From JAWLDB01 sp041686915 (GTDB taxonomy: Bacteria; Bacillota; UBA994; UBA5500): a DNA stretch of 29,809 nucleotides. Position 1 is the stretch's first letter; the number at the start of each line of letters is the position of its first letter. The notes under the pieces are model-generated. The model was not told the DNA's origin and made no database searches. It was given only the letters and a program-made list of their open reading frames with translations. Below, one piece after another: positions 1 to 7,771 of this stretch. The position numbers and the translations under genes were made by a program. Location: contig JAWLDB010000013.1 in NCBI GenBank assembly GCA_041686915.1, positions 1-29,809 of the forward strand. The letters run 5' to 3'.

Positions 1-21
1 GGAGCAAGATAACTGAACGCC

Positions 22-60
22 AAACGGGACACGATTATCGCATCGTGTCCCGTTTCTATT
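22..60 (-). terminator. Hairpin closing the opp operon
   Basis: A perfect 14-bp stem (AAACGGGACACGAT at 22-35, ATCGTGTCCCGTTT at 42-55) has a 6-nt loop. It lies about 10 bp past the stop of the last gene of the opp operon. The T-run is short on both strands (GTTTGG on minus, GTTTCTATTT on plus), so it may stop transcription from either side. The stem contains GGGACACG, also present in REP-like pieces elsewhere in the window. Confidence 0.6.
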
Positions 61-65
61 TGCCC

Positions 66-278
66 TTATCCAGCGAACATAAGGTAGACCACACCATACA
101 GGGCGCCGACGATCACCAGCAAGGGTAACCCGATGGTGATGAAAGCTGCAATCAGCATGGCAGGGAAATCGCCTTTCTCGAGCTCAATTTGCTCCATGCG
201 GCGGTAGTGTTCGTCCAGCTCCTCCTTGGACTTACCTTTAGGCAGAAGCGCCTGGAGTTTCTTCAGCAACCTTTTCAC
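66..278 (-). CDS. Small hypothetical membrane protein at the end of the opp operon
   Basis: A protein of about 70 residues that I do not recognise. The first 35 residues are strongly charged (many Lys, Glu and Arg). Residues about 38-69 are one long hydrophobic stretch that could form one helix or a tight helical hairpin. The frame begins inside the 3' end of the oppF-like gene and overlaps it by about 40 bp, which suggests translational coupling. The GTG at 278 abuts AGGGG; a TTG at 269 has better spacing from AGGGGTGA and may be the real start, giving 67 residues. By position it could be an accessory subunit of the transporter, but nothing in the sequence proves a function. Confidence 0.55.
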   Translation of the reverse strand: MKRLLKKLQALLPKGKSKEELDEHYRRMEQIELEKGDFPAMLIAAFITIGLPLLVIVGALYGVVYLMFAG

Positions 279-1773
279 CCCTATTCAGCAGTGGATAGTG
301 GCAGGCAACGAAGTGGCCGGGTTTCAGTTCCCGCCACTCGGGCTCCACTTGTTGGCAATGTTCAGTAGCGTATTTGCAGCGGGTGTGGAACTTGCAGCCG
401 CTCGGCGGCTTGACCGAACTTGGCATATCGCCCTTGATAACAGCAAGCTCTTTCTTCGACTCATCTTCGGTGGTCGGGATGGCGTTGAGCAGGGCTTCGG
501 TGTATGGGTGCAAGGGATTTTGGAAGATCTCATCCGAGGTGGTCAGCTCGACTACGTGCCCGAGATACATCACACCGATCCGGTCGCTGATGAACTTGAC
601 TACGCTCAGGTCATGAGATATGAACAGGTACGTCAGCCTGTTTTGCTCCTTCAGATCAAACAGCAGGTTGATGATCTGCGATTGAATTGAGACATCCAGG
701 GCGCTGACCGCCTCGTCGCAGACCACGAACTTGGGCTGCACGGAAAGGGCGCGCGCGATGCCGATGCGCTGCCGCTGTCCTCCGGAGAACTGATGGGGAT
801 AGCGGTGCAGCATGTAGCCCTGCAAACCGCACTTTTCCATGATGTCGATGACGAATTTCTCCAGGCTGCGCGATCCAGCTTTGAGCAGGTTGTGCGCAGT
901 CAGTGCCTCACTAATCAACTGCCCGACCGTCAAACGCGGATTAAGGGAGGAGTAGGGATCCTGAAAGATGACCTGCAACTCGCGACGTAGCACGCGCAGT
1001 TCGCCGGGAGTGAGTTTAGCCAAGTCGATCCCTTCGTCCTGCAGCTTATCCATCTCTGTAAATGCCGGTTTAGAGACATAGCGGGCACGCAGAGCGCTTA
1101 ACGCCTTACGCTTTTCATCCATCGCAGTTTTAGCCTTCTCCAGTTTGTCAGTCAGGTGAGTCAGCTGTCTCTCAAACTCTGCCAGCCCGCGAGCTTCCTC
1201 GGCATCCCGGTCTTCGATTTGCGCGAGGGTATTCCGCTTGAGTGTTAGAGCAGCCAGCTCCTCAGCCAACCCAAAGTGCACAGCGCCGGCTTCGTACTCT
1301 GCCAGCAGCACTCGGGATACCTCTTGTAGATTATCGGCTAGCACCAAGCCTCCCGCGATGCGGAGAGCGTCACGGTAGTTGTCCACGACTTTGCGGGCAC
1401 GCTGGTTGAGATCTGAATGGTGCAGCGGTTCAATACCAAGTTCCTGCTTCAGCCGGTTATACTCGGCCACCGTCTGTGGCAGCCGGTTGATAGTACGTTT
1501 GACGTAGCGCGGGCGGAAGTCCTCCAGCGTACGGCCGTAATACAGGGTATTGCCGCTGGATTGGGGGTAGAGCTGCAGGATTACCCGCCCCAAGGTGGTC
1601 TTGCCACATCCGCTCTCGCCTACCAGGCCAAAGGTTTCGCCCTCGTAGATATCCAGAGAGATGTCGTTGTTGGCGTGGTTATACAGCTGCTCGCGCTGGA
1701 AGATGGATGCTTTCTTCAGCGGAAAATGCTTGGTCAGGTTCTGAATGCGAATTAGCACTTTCTTACTCTCCAC
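238..1773 (-). CDS. oppF: Oligopeptide ABC transporter ATP-binding protein, OppF-like, with a large internal insertion
   Basis: ATPase subunit of the peptide importer, expected on the cytoplasmic face with the OppD-like partner. All motor motifs are present: Walker A GESGCGKTT (52-60), Q-loop Gln271 in FQDPYSSLNP, signature FSGGQRQR (329-336), Walker B VVCDEA (350-355) and switch His387. The C-terminal oligopeptide-transporter extension has four Cys (460, 466, 473, 491), the pattern that binds a [4Fe-4S] cluster in some Opp/Dpp ATPases. It is 511 residues against about 305-330 for typical OppF. The extra length is a block at residues about 85-255, charged and helical, with a likely coiled coil at 190-232. 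The frame is open throughout and both flanks resume normal OppF sequence, so this is an insertion and not a frameshift. The GTG start overlaps the end of oppD by 11 bp. Confidence 0.92.
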   Translation of the reverse strand: MESKKVLIRIQNLTKHFPLKKASIFQREQLYNHANNDISLDIYEGETFGLVGESGCGKTTLGRVILQLYPQSSGNTLYYGRTLEDFRPRYVKRTINRLPQTVAEYNRLKQELGIEPLHHSDLNQRARKVVDNYRDALRIAGGLVLADNLQEVSRVLLAEYEAGAVHFGLAEELAALTLKRNTLAQIEDRDAEEARGLAEFERQLTHLTDKLEKAKTAMDEKRKALSALRARYVSKPAFTEMDKLQDEGIDLAKLTPGELRVLRRELQVIFQDPYSSLNPRLTVGQLISEALTAHNLLKAGSRSLEKFVIDIMEKCGLQGYMLHRYPHQFSGGQRQRIGIARALSVQPKFVVCDEAVSALDVSIQSQIINLLFDLKEQNRLTYLFISHDLSVVKFISDRIGVMYLGHVVELTTSDEIFQNPLHPYTEALLNAIPTTEDESKKELAVIKGDMPSSVKPPSGCKFHTRCKYATEHCQQVEPEWRELKPGHFVACHYPLLNRGEKVAEETPGASA

Positions 1774-2758
1774 TGTTTCTCACTCCCTTCTGAGGGTAGA
1801 AACATCTGACCGATTGATACGCATTCACCCTGGCCAGTTCCGGCTCCCACTGTTGGCATTTTTCAGTGGCGTACTTACAACGCGGTGCGAACTTGCAGCC
1901 CTTTGGTAGATCGAGGGGATGGGGTACTACGCCGGGTATTGCCTCGAGGCGCTTAATCTGGTTGCTGCGCAGCAGTGGAACTGAGCGCAGCAGCGCCTCG
2001 GTATAGGGATGAGAAAAGGTGCTGCGGGGTTTGAAGATGAAATCCACCGGTGCCAACTCTACCACTTCGCCGCAATACATGACGGCTACCTCGTCTGCCA
2101 TCTGATTAATGACCCCGAGGTCGTGGGTAATGAACATGATAGCTGTGTTAAACTCGTGCTTCAGGTCGTTCATCAGGCGCAGAATCTGTGCCTGGATGGT
2201 GACATCCAGTGCAGTAGTCGGTTCATCCGCGATCAAGAGCTTGGGCCGGCAGGCAAGAGCCATGGCAATCATCACACGCTGGCGCATGCCTCCTGAAAGC
2301 TGATGAGGATATTGCAGGACGACCTGCTCAGGATTCGAGATCTTCACAGCCCGCAACATCTCGATGGAGCGGGCATGGGCTTCGGATTTGCTCAACCCCT
2401 GGTGCAGCATCAACGGCTCACTTATTTGCCTGCTGACGGTGAACACCGGATTAAGCGAGGTCATCGGCTCCTGAAAGATCATCGAAATGGAGTTGCCGCG
2501 AATGTTGTACAGCGCCTCCGTCTTCAAATAGGTAATATCCCTGCCTTGAAAGGTAATCTTGCCTTCGTAGATGCTCTGGTTATTCTCAAACAGCTGTAGG
2601 ATACTCAGTGCGGTCTGGCTCTTGCCACTGCCTGACTCACCTACGATACCCAGCGTTTCACCTTCTTTAACGCTTAAGGTAACCCCGTTAACCGCCTTGA
2701 TTAAACCGCGCCTGGTATCAAAATAGGTATGTAAGTTTCTGATCTCCAGCAAGCTCAT
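1763..2758 (-). CDS. oppD: Oligopeptide ABC transporter ATP-binding protein, OppD-like
   Basis: Second ATPase of the importer, of ordinary family length (331 residues). Walker A GESGSGKSQ lies near residue 40, followed by FQEPMTSLNP (Q-loop), LSGGMRQR (signature), LLIADEPTTALD (Walker B and D-loop) and the switch His in FITHD. The C-terminal extension has the four-Cys pattern of the family (GCKFAPRCKYA, then two further Cys). An upstream in-frame GTG at 2764 exists, but the ATG at 2758 lies 7 nt after AGGGGG and is preferred. The gene follows oppC within about 11 bp and overlaps oppF. Unlike its OppF partner it carries no insertion. Confidence 0.93.
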   Translation of the reverse strand: MSLLEIRNLHTYFDTRRGLIKAVNGVTLSVKEGETLGIVGESGSGKSQTALSILQLFENNQSIYEGKITFQGRDITYLKTEALYNIRGNSISMIFQEPMTSLNPVFTVSRQISEPLMLHQGLSKSEAHARSIEMLRAVKISNPEQVVLQYPHQLSGGMRQRVMIAMALACRPKLLIADEPTTALDVTIQAQILRLMNDLKHEFNTAIMFITHDLGVINQMADEVAVMYCGEVVELAPVDFIFKPRSTFSHPYTEALLRSVPLLRSNQIKRLEAIPGVVPHPLDLPKGCKFAPRCKYATEKCQQWEPELARVNAYQSVRCFYPQKGVRNSGE

Positions 2759-2769
2759 CTGCACACCCC

Positions 2770-4665
2770 CTATTTCTCATTGGCTCTTGGGTCCATAGCT
2801 TCGCGCAGGGCGTCACCGACCAGGTTGACGCTCAGGGCAGCAGCGACCACAAGCAATCCCGGAATGAGCCATCTCCACCAGTAGTACTCGATAACGGCGG
2901 AGCTCTGCGCGTTCTGCAGAATGTTGCCCCAGGAAGGGGTAGGGGGTGCGACACCAAACCCAAGGAAAGAAAGGCCTGCCTCGGTGAGCAAGGAAGCGGC
3001 ATATCCCAAGGTGATGTTGACGATTACCAAATTGAAGATGTTAGGCAGAATGTGCCGAATGATTATATTGCTATAGCGCACTCCAAGCGCTCTGGCGGCC
3101 AGTACGAAGTCTTTCTCGCGCTCAAGCAAGATCTGCGCTCTGACTAGACGGGCTAGGCCAGGCCACATCAAGAGCCCCATTATCACCATGATCATGTAGA
3201 GACGGTACATCTCCGGCACCCTGCCTGCCACGACAGTAGAGAGGGTAATGGCAATCGGCAGGAAGGGGACGGCCATTACCACATCAGTAAACCGCATCAG
3301 CAGATTGTCCAGCCATCCGCCAAAGAAGCCGGAAGTCATACCGAAGAACAAGGCAATAACGACAGAGATGACCACCGAGATGGCACCAACTGTGAGGGAA
3401 ATCCGCCCCCCGTGGATCAGCCGGGTGAACAAGTCGCGTCCGAACTCGTCCGAGCCGAAAATGAAACCTTTGTTTCCCCAAGCAGTCAGCGAGCCATCGG
3501 CACCAACAGCGTAACTCTGGAACATGTCTACATGAATGGCCGTTTGCCTGTTAGTAAGGCGCCTGGGCTGGTCAAGCTGGCCGTAGTGATTGGCACCCCA
3601 ACAGATTATCTGGCCACTATCCAAGAGCAGTACCATATGGTTCTTACCGGAGTCCATGGCAACTATCTCGCCCGAGAATTCTGGGATGGTGAGCAAACCG
3701 TGCTCCACATCACCCCAGATGTGTAACTGACCCTGATCATCCTTGGCCAAGACGGCGCGATAAGAAGCAGTCACATCGACTATCTGCACCGTTCCACCCT
3801 GCAAATGCGATGGAACGTTCTTAAAAGCATTCTCTATGCCCGTGACGGCGATGGTACCATCATCCAGCAGCAAAGCCATGTTGTGAGGGCTGGCAGCCAC
3901 CTTGACGATGTGTCCCTGGTACTCTTGCGGAATGATATCCAGCCTGTTGACCATTGTGCTGCCCCAGACGTACAGCTCGCCATCGGCAAACAGCACAGCC
4001 GAGTAGGCCTCGCCACCAATCAGGTCTGCTACCTGTTTGCTCGCCAGCTTGGCCCGAAGTGGAATAGGTATCTCAGCCTGCTGGAAGTTGTTGAAGCCCC
4101 AGGCGTACATCTGACCGGATGCATCGAGGGCGAGAACATGACGGTCGCCCGCAGCCACCTTCACAATATTTGCCGCCTGCACTGTTTCTGGCACCTTGAT
4201 TACCGAGCTAGCCACTCCCTGCAGAATATAGATTGGCTCAGTGCCCCAAACATAGAGCTTCCCTGCCTTGGACAGGCCAACAGAAAAGGAAACTCCAGAG
4301 GAAATCTGCTTAATGCCTTCCCTCACCAACCGGGAGGGGTACTTGAGGTAATTGGTCCCTGGCTTGATGTTGCGCAGGGCCGTTTCAACGTGACTTAAGT
4401 CCATTGGTTTTACGTGCGACCCAACAAAAGAGAACATCAGAATAAGGATGAAACAGATAAGTCCGACTACGCCTAAGCGGTGGCGCAGAAAGTTCTTCAA
4501 GATGGTCTTCCCGGGAGTCTGCAGTGCTTCTTCCTCAAGCACTGACAGGCCTTGTTTTATGCCAGTGCCAAACAACCGCTTAATAAGGGAGCTAAGAGAC
4601 TTACCGATTTTGCTGAGGGCAGACTCCACGACTACTTGGTCGTGCTCTTGCTTTTGGTTCATCAT
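2770..4665 (-). CDS. oppC: Peptide ABC transporter permease, OppC-like, with an inserted RCC1-type beta-propeller
   Basis: One of the two membrane permeases, 631 residues against about 300 for ordinary OppC. Residues 1-60 are cytoplasmic; helix 1 is about 65-82. The OppC signature FGSDEFGRDLFTRL (403-416) and the permease core (423-615, five further helices, EAA loop near 523-543) are intact. Between them, residues about 116-399 hold seven repeats of roughly 36-40 residues. Each has hydrophobic-Ala/Ser-Gly, then a Leu/Val-rich strand, a Gly-x-Leu/Ile turn and usually a WG pair (YVWG, YAWG, HIWG, ICWG, TAWG), as in RCC1 propeller blades. By OppC topology this segment lies outside the membrane, where it could meet the OppA lipoprotein or other surface partners. 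The gene follows oppB by 9 bp. The second of two adjacent ATGs (4662) is better spaced from AGGGAG. The fusion reads through in one frame. Confidence 0.93.
   Translation of the reverse strand: MMNQKQEHDQVVVESALSKIGKSLSSLIKRLFGTGIKQGLSVLEEEALQTPGKTILKNFLRHRLGVVGLICFILILMFSFVGSHVKPMDLSHVETALRNIKPGTNYLKYPSRLVREGIKQISSGVSFSVGLSKAGKLYVWGTEPIYILQGVASSVIKVPETVQAANIVKVAAGDRHVLALDASGQMYAWGFNNFQQAEIPIPLRAKLASKQVADLIGGEAYSAVLFADGELYVWGSTMVNRLDIIPQEYQGHIVKVAASPHNMALLLDDGTIAVTGIENAFKNVPSHLQGGTVQIVDVTASYRAVLAKDDQGQLHIWGDVEHGLLTIPEFSGEIVAMDSGKNHMVLLLDSGQIICWGANHYGQLDQPRRLTNRQTAIHVDMFQSYAVGADGSLTAWGNKGFIFGSDEFGRDLFTRLIHGGRISLTVGAISVVISVVIALFFGMTSGFFGGWLDNLLMRFTDVVMAVPFLPIAITLSTVVAGRVPEMYRLYMIMVIMGLLMWPGLARLVRAQILLEREKDFVLAARALGVRYSNIIIRHILPNIFNLVIVNITLGYAASLLTEAGLSFLGFGVAPPTPSWGNILQNAQSSAVIEYYWWRWLIPGLLVVAAALSVNLVGDALREAMDPRANEK
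3469..4320 (-). other. RCC1-like repeat domain inside the permease gene
   Basis: This stretch codes for residues about 116-399 of the OppC-like permease. I count seven units, starting near residues 118, 167, 212, 252, 294, 333 and 376, which matches the seven blades of a closed RCC1 propeller. The repeats differ from each other, so this is an old, diverged array and not a fresh DNA duplication. The fourth unit has lost the WG pair (VTG instead), and the seventh is shorter and runs straight into the permease signature. Confidence 0.85.
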
Positions 4666-4674
4666 CTCAACTCC

Positions 4675-5646
4675 CTATTCCAGCTTAACGCGCGGGTCGA
4701 CCAGCGCGTAGGTGATATCTGCCACAAAGTTAGCGATAATGGTCAACACGGCAAAAAACAGGTTCATGCTCACCACCAACATGAAATCCCGGTTATTCAG
4801 AGCTTTCACCAGCACGTGGCCAATCCCGTTCCAGGCAAAGACGGTCTCGGTAATGGCAGAACCATAGAACAGGGAGAAGATGGTGCCGATGATGATAGTG
4901 GAAATGGGTATCAAGGCATTGCGAAAGGCATGCGAGTAGATGACGACCTTTTCCGCCAAGCCTTTGGAGCGAGCGGTGCGGATATAGTCCTGACTCAAAG
5001 CGTCAATCATGGCGTTACGCACGTAGCGGATAGTCCCAGCCAGGCTGATGACGGTTAGCGTGATAATAGGCAGAGTCATGTACCTAAGCCAGGATAAGTA
5101 GTAGGCCAAGTCTTTGCCGTAGGCCGCTATCGGCATGCCACCAGGCGGTAGCAGCCGCAGGTTGATCGCCAGCACGAAGATGAGGGACAGAGCAACAAAG
5201 AACGACGGCATGGAGTAGGTGACCAGCGAGAAAAACTGCCAGAAATTATCAAAGGTGGAGTGTCGCTTGACGGCGCACTTGATGCCTACGGGCAGGGTAA
5301 TTGCCAGGTCGAGAATGATGACAAAGATATTTAGAACAATGGTATTGCGTAGTGGCTCTGCGATAGCATCCTTGACTGGGCGCTTGAAGAGGGCCGACCA
5401 GCCCAGTTCACCGCTCAACGTGTTGCCAATCCATTTGACGTATTGCTCGGGGTAGGATTTATCCAACCCGAGTTTGATTGTCATCGCTTTGTAGGCTGCC
5501 TCATACTGTTCTGCTTTCAAACCCGGGTTGAGCATCATTCTTACCGGATCGCCAGGCATAAACTTCAGCAGCACAAACAGCATCACTGTCACCAGGAACA
5601 ACACGGGGATCAAAGAGAGCACGCGCTTGACTATGTACCTAAACAT
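4675..5646 (-). CDS. oppB: Peptide ABC transporter permease, OppB-like
   Basis: Partner permease of ordinary length (323 residues). It begins with the classic OppB/DppB N-terminus (RYIVKRVLSLIPVLFLV, first helix about 8-30) followed by the conserved FMPGDP motif of this family. Five further helices follow. The EAA coupling loop is in the ARSKGLAEKVVIYSHAFRN region near residues 226-244, and the C-terminus ends YALVDPRVKLE as usual. The ATG has AAAGGAGG 7 nt upstream. The stop codon overlaps the ribosome binding site of oppC, so the two permeases are probably made in equal amounts. No insertion is seen here, in contrast to OppC. Confidence 0.94.
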   Translation of the reverse strand: MFRYIVKRVLSLIPVLFLVTVMLFVLLKFMPGDPVRMMLNPGLKAEQYEAAYKAMTIKLGLDKSYPEQYVKWIGNTLSGELGWSALFKRPVKDAIAEPLRNTIVLNIFVIILDLAITLPVGIKCAVKRHSTFDNFWQFFSLVTYSMPSFFVALSLIFVLAINLRLLPPGGMPIAAYGKDLAYYLSWLRYMTLPIITLTVISLAGTIRYVRNAMIDALSQDYIRTARSKGLAEKVVIYSHAFRNALIPISTIIIGTIFSLFYGSAITETVFAWNGIGHVLVKALNNRDFMLVVSMNLFFAVLTIIANFVADITYALVDPRVKLE

Positions 5647-5689
5647 TGCGGAGCCTCCTTTAGCATCGCTTAGACGTTAGTGATAAAGA

Positions 5690-5712
5690 GGGGATAGCCA
5701 GAGGCTATCCCC
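5690..5712 (-). terminator. Intercistronic hairpin between oppA and oppB
   Basis: A perfect 10-bp stem (GGGGATAGCC / GGCTATCCCC) with a 3-nt loop lies between the binding-protein gene and oppB. There is no T-run after it on the minus strand. It more likely acts as a partial terminator or 3' mRNA stabiliser, giving more binding protein than permease, as is common in ABC importer operons. Confidence 0.55.
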
Positions 5713-5754
5713 ATCCTTTGCTGGCTTTTTAGCTACTAGCCTAAGCCCCGGCCC

Positions 5755-7548
5755 CTATTTCTTGTAGATGTCGCAAATGATGTTGGCGAAGTTGGCAAAC
5801 GGGGTGGTGTTCACGCCATGCACGTGCTTGTTGAACACATCGTAGTACTGGTTCGAGTAGAGCGGGATGACGGGAAGCAGTTCGGCGAAGCGCTTCTGGA
5901 ACTCTACCCAGGTGACGGAGAACTCATCCTTCTGCTCCGGCTCAAGTCTTCTCATCTCTTCCATCAGGCTGTCGAGTTCTGGGTCACTAATCTGCTCAGC
6001 ATTCCACCAGGTTCCGACGTAGTCGGAGTGGTAGCTGTAGTACGGGTCGAAAGTGGCACCGAAACCGGTTGCCAAGTTGAAGGTATGGTAGCGGCGCTCC
6101 TCGCCTAGAGAGAAGCCTTCGTAGTAGTTGGTCAGCAATGCATCGAAGTCGCCCCGGGTAAGGGTAAAGTCGATGCCTGCGAGCGGAGAGTTGGCTTTGA
6201 GCTGGATCTCCACGTTATCTGTCACCACGTTGTCCTCAGTGCCAAAGTGGTTGATGGTGAGTTCCTCACCCTTGTCGTTATGGCGCAGATAAGTACCGTC
6301 AGAGTTGGCCTTGGTCGGGTCAAACGGAGTAGTACCATCTGCCTCAAACTTCCACTCGGTTTGGTCCAGCAACTCGTTAGCCTTGGCTATGTCGCGGGTC
6401 AGGTGCGGCAGAGCATCGATCTCAGCCTTGTTCGCCTGATACATCCATTGAGCCAGGCCGTACAGACCGTTAACCACTGAGCCGTAGCCACCCAACACGT
6501 TAGCGATGACCTCGTCGCGGTCGATCAAGTAAGCAAGTGAGCGACGCACCTCTGCCGACTTGGTCGGGCCGAAGTCGCAGTGAATGAAGATGCCGCCAAA
6601 ACCATCGCGGGCGTAGAAGTTCACGTTGGTGTTCTCATCGGCTTTCGCCTTTTCAATCTTCTCGCCTTCAATCACGCCGGTCACCATGTCGATTTCGCCG
6701 TTGATAACCTGGTCAACGTCAGTAGTCTGGTTGATAGAACGAACAATCACGTACTGTAGTTGAGGCTTCTTGCCTTCGTAAGTGCCCTTGAAGTGCTCGT
6801 TGATCTCAACAGTGGCAGCGTTGTTTTCGAAGCTGACGAACTTGTACGGGCCACAGGAGACCGTCGGTTTGAAGCGCTCGGTGGTAGCAACCGTGGAGCA
6901 AGCTTCCTTCAGGTCAACACCGGCTATTTTGGCGCCGTCATCATTAATGTCGATGGTGCCACCTGGTGCCCACACTGCCATCGGCACAGGTATAAAGGCA
7001 GCGTAACTCGTCTCCCAGAAGTAGGGGAGCATATCTGCTGCTAGCGTGATCGAGAAGGTATGCTCATCAATCAGGTTTACGCCTTTCATACGGTCGGTAA
7101 CGCCATCGTAGTAATCATTGTAGCCAACGAGGGCCTCACCGACTGCGCTGGTAGCTCCAGCTTCTACCCACTGCGGGGAAGCGTGCCAGAGGATGTAAAA
7201 CACGTAGTCATCAGCTTTGACCGCAGAGCCATCGCTCCACTTCAGGTCATCGTGCAGTTCGAAGGTGTAAGTCTTGTTGCCGGCATCGTCCTTTTCGGTT
7301 GTGAGGTTCTTGACTACCGAGTTATCAAGAATGACCTCACCGGCCGGGGTAACCACATAGGTGGAGTAACCATAGATAAGGTCCCGAACCCAGACGTCGT
7401 AGGCGCTGTTGCCGAAGCCGGAGATATAGTCACCGGACATTTCGGCGCTGCCCACAATCAGTGTGGTCGTGTCTACCTTCTCACCGCACCCTGCTAGCGA
7501 ACCAAGCACCAGAACCAGCACTAGAGACAGTAACAGCAGCTTTTTCAC
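5755..7548 (-). CDS. oppA: Oligopeptide ABC transporter substrate-binding lipoprotein
   Basis: Family 5 extracellular solute-binding protein that captures peptides outside the membrane and hands them to the permease pair. The likely start is GTG at 7548, just after a GGGGGGG tract that must serve as ribosome binding site. This gives a 597-residue precursor with a lipoprotein signal (VKKLLLL, hydrophobic core, lipobox LAGC with Cys21). The frame is open 26 codons further upstream, but those residues would bury the signal peptide. Family hallmarks include the strand around YTFELHDDLKWSDGS and the DPYYSYHSDYVGTWW region. It is the first gene of the operon. The ligand cannot be read from sequence, and a few relatives bind nickel or sugars. 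Confidence 0.9.
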   Translation of the reverse strand: MKKLLLLSLVLVLVLGSLAGCGEKVDTTTLIVGSAEMSGDYISGFGNSAYDVWVRDLIYGYSTYVVTPAGEVILDNSVVKNLTTEKDDAGNKTYTFELHDDLKWSDGSAVKADDYVFYILWHASPQWVEAGATSAVGEALVGYNDYYDGVTDRMKGVNLIDEHTFSITLAADMLPYFWETSYAAFIPVPMAVWAPGGTIDINDDGAKIAGVDLKEACSTVATTERFKPTVSCGPYKFVSFENNAATVEINEHFKGTYEGKKPQLQYVIVRSINQTTDVDQVINGEIDMVTGVIEGEKIEKAKADENTNVNFYARDGFGGIFIHCDFGPTKSAEVRRSLAYLIDRDEVIANVLGGYGSVVNGLYGLAQWMYQANKAEIDALPHLTRDIAKANELLDQTEWKFEADGTTPFDPTKANSDGTYLRHNDKGEELTINHFGTEDNVVTDNVEIQLKANSPLAGIDFTLTRGDFDALLTNYYEGFSLGEERRYHTFNLATGFGATFDPYYSYHSDYVGTWWNAEQISDPELDSLMEEMRRLEPEQKDEFSVTWVEFQKRFAELLPVIPLYSNQYYDVFNKHVHGVNTTPFANFANIICDIYKK

Positions 7549-7594
7549 TAAGTTCCCCCCCGTAAAATATTCGATATGATGAAGCCGTTCGATT

Positions 7595-7619
7595 GCCCGG
7601 GAGACCAGGCCTACCGGGC
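7595..7619 (-). promoter_or_regulatory. Leader hairpin upstream of oppA
   Basis: GCCCGG (7595-7600) and CCGGGC (7614-7619) can pair in the untranslated leader of oppA, about 50 nt before its GTG start. No known riboswitch class was recognised. Confidence 0.3.
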
Positions 7620-7656
7620 TCTCCACTGATATCAGAATATTCGCCCATTTGAGTTC

Positions 7657-7685
7657 TATGTATGCTTCAAGGCATGTCCTGGCAA
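7657..7685 (-). promoter_or_regulatory. Candidate promoter of the opp operon
   Basis: On the minus strand a TTGCCA (-35) is followed after exactly 17 nt by TACATA (-10), about 110 nt before oppA. The -10 is a weak match to consensus, so this is only the best candidate in the gap. Confidence 0.3.
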
Positions 7686-7704
7686 AAATTGCAGGAGGAC
7701 GAGC

Positions 7705-7733
7705 AGAGGCCCCACGCCTAGCGTGGGGCCTCT
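7705..7733 (-). terminator. Strong hairpin downstream of the racemase-like gene
   Basis: A perfect 13-bp GC-rich stem (AGAGGCCCCACGC / GCGTGGGGCCTCT) with loop CTA lies about 40 bp after the stop of the minus-strand racemase gene. The T-run is not directly adjacent: on the minus strand a TTTTT comes about 15 nt later. It may still terminate, or it may be part of the neighbouring repeat element. Confidence 0.5.
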
Positions 7734-7760
7734 GGGGACACGGGGACGTATAATTTGGAC
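7734..7760. repeat. Partial REP-like sequence (GGGGACA family)
   Basis: GGGGACA (7734-7740) and GGGGACG (7742-7748) are near-direct repeats followed by TATAATTTGGAC. Sequences starting GGGGACACGGGGACG recur as short intergenic repeats in many Clostridia (from memory). A better-formed relative sits at 17867-17916. Confidence 0.4.
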
Positions 7761-7771
7761 CACATCCTCAC

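Noticed and set aside
226..690. 154-codon open frame on the plus strand.
   Set aside because: It runs opposite to the oppF-like gene, whose motifs are unmistakable, and has no ribosome binding site or domain.
3805..4398. 197-codon open frame opposite the RCC1 segment.
   Set aside because: The minus-strand frame is continuous from helix 1 through the permease core and carries the repeats; the opposite frame shows no motif.
7627..7641. CodY-box-like sequence upstream of oppA (matches about 10 of 15 positions of AATTTTCWGAAAATT).
   Set aside because: Five mismatches in an AT-rich stretch is within chance; an attractive idea for an opp operon, but not supported by sequence alone.
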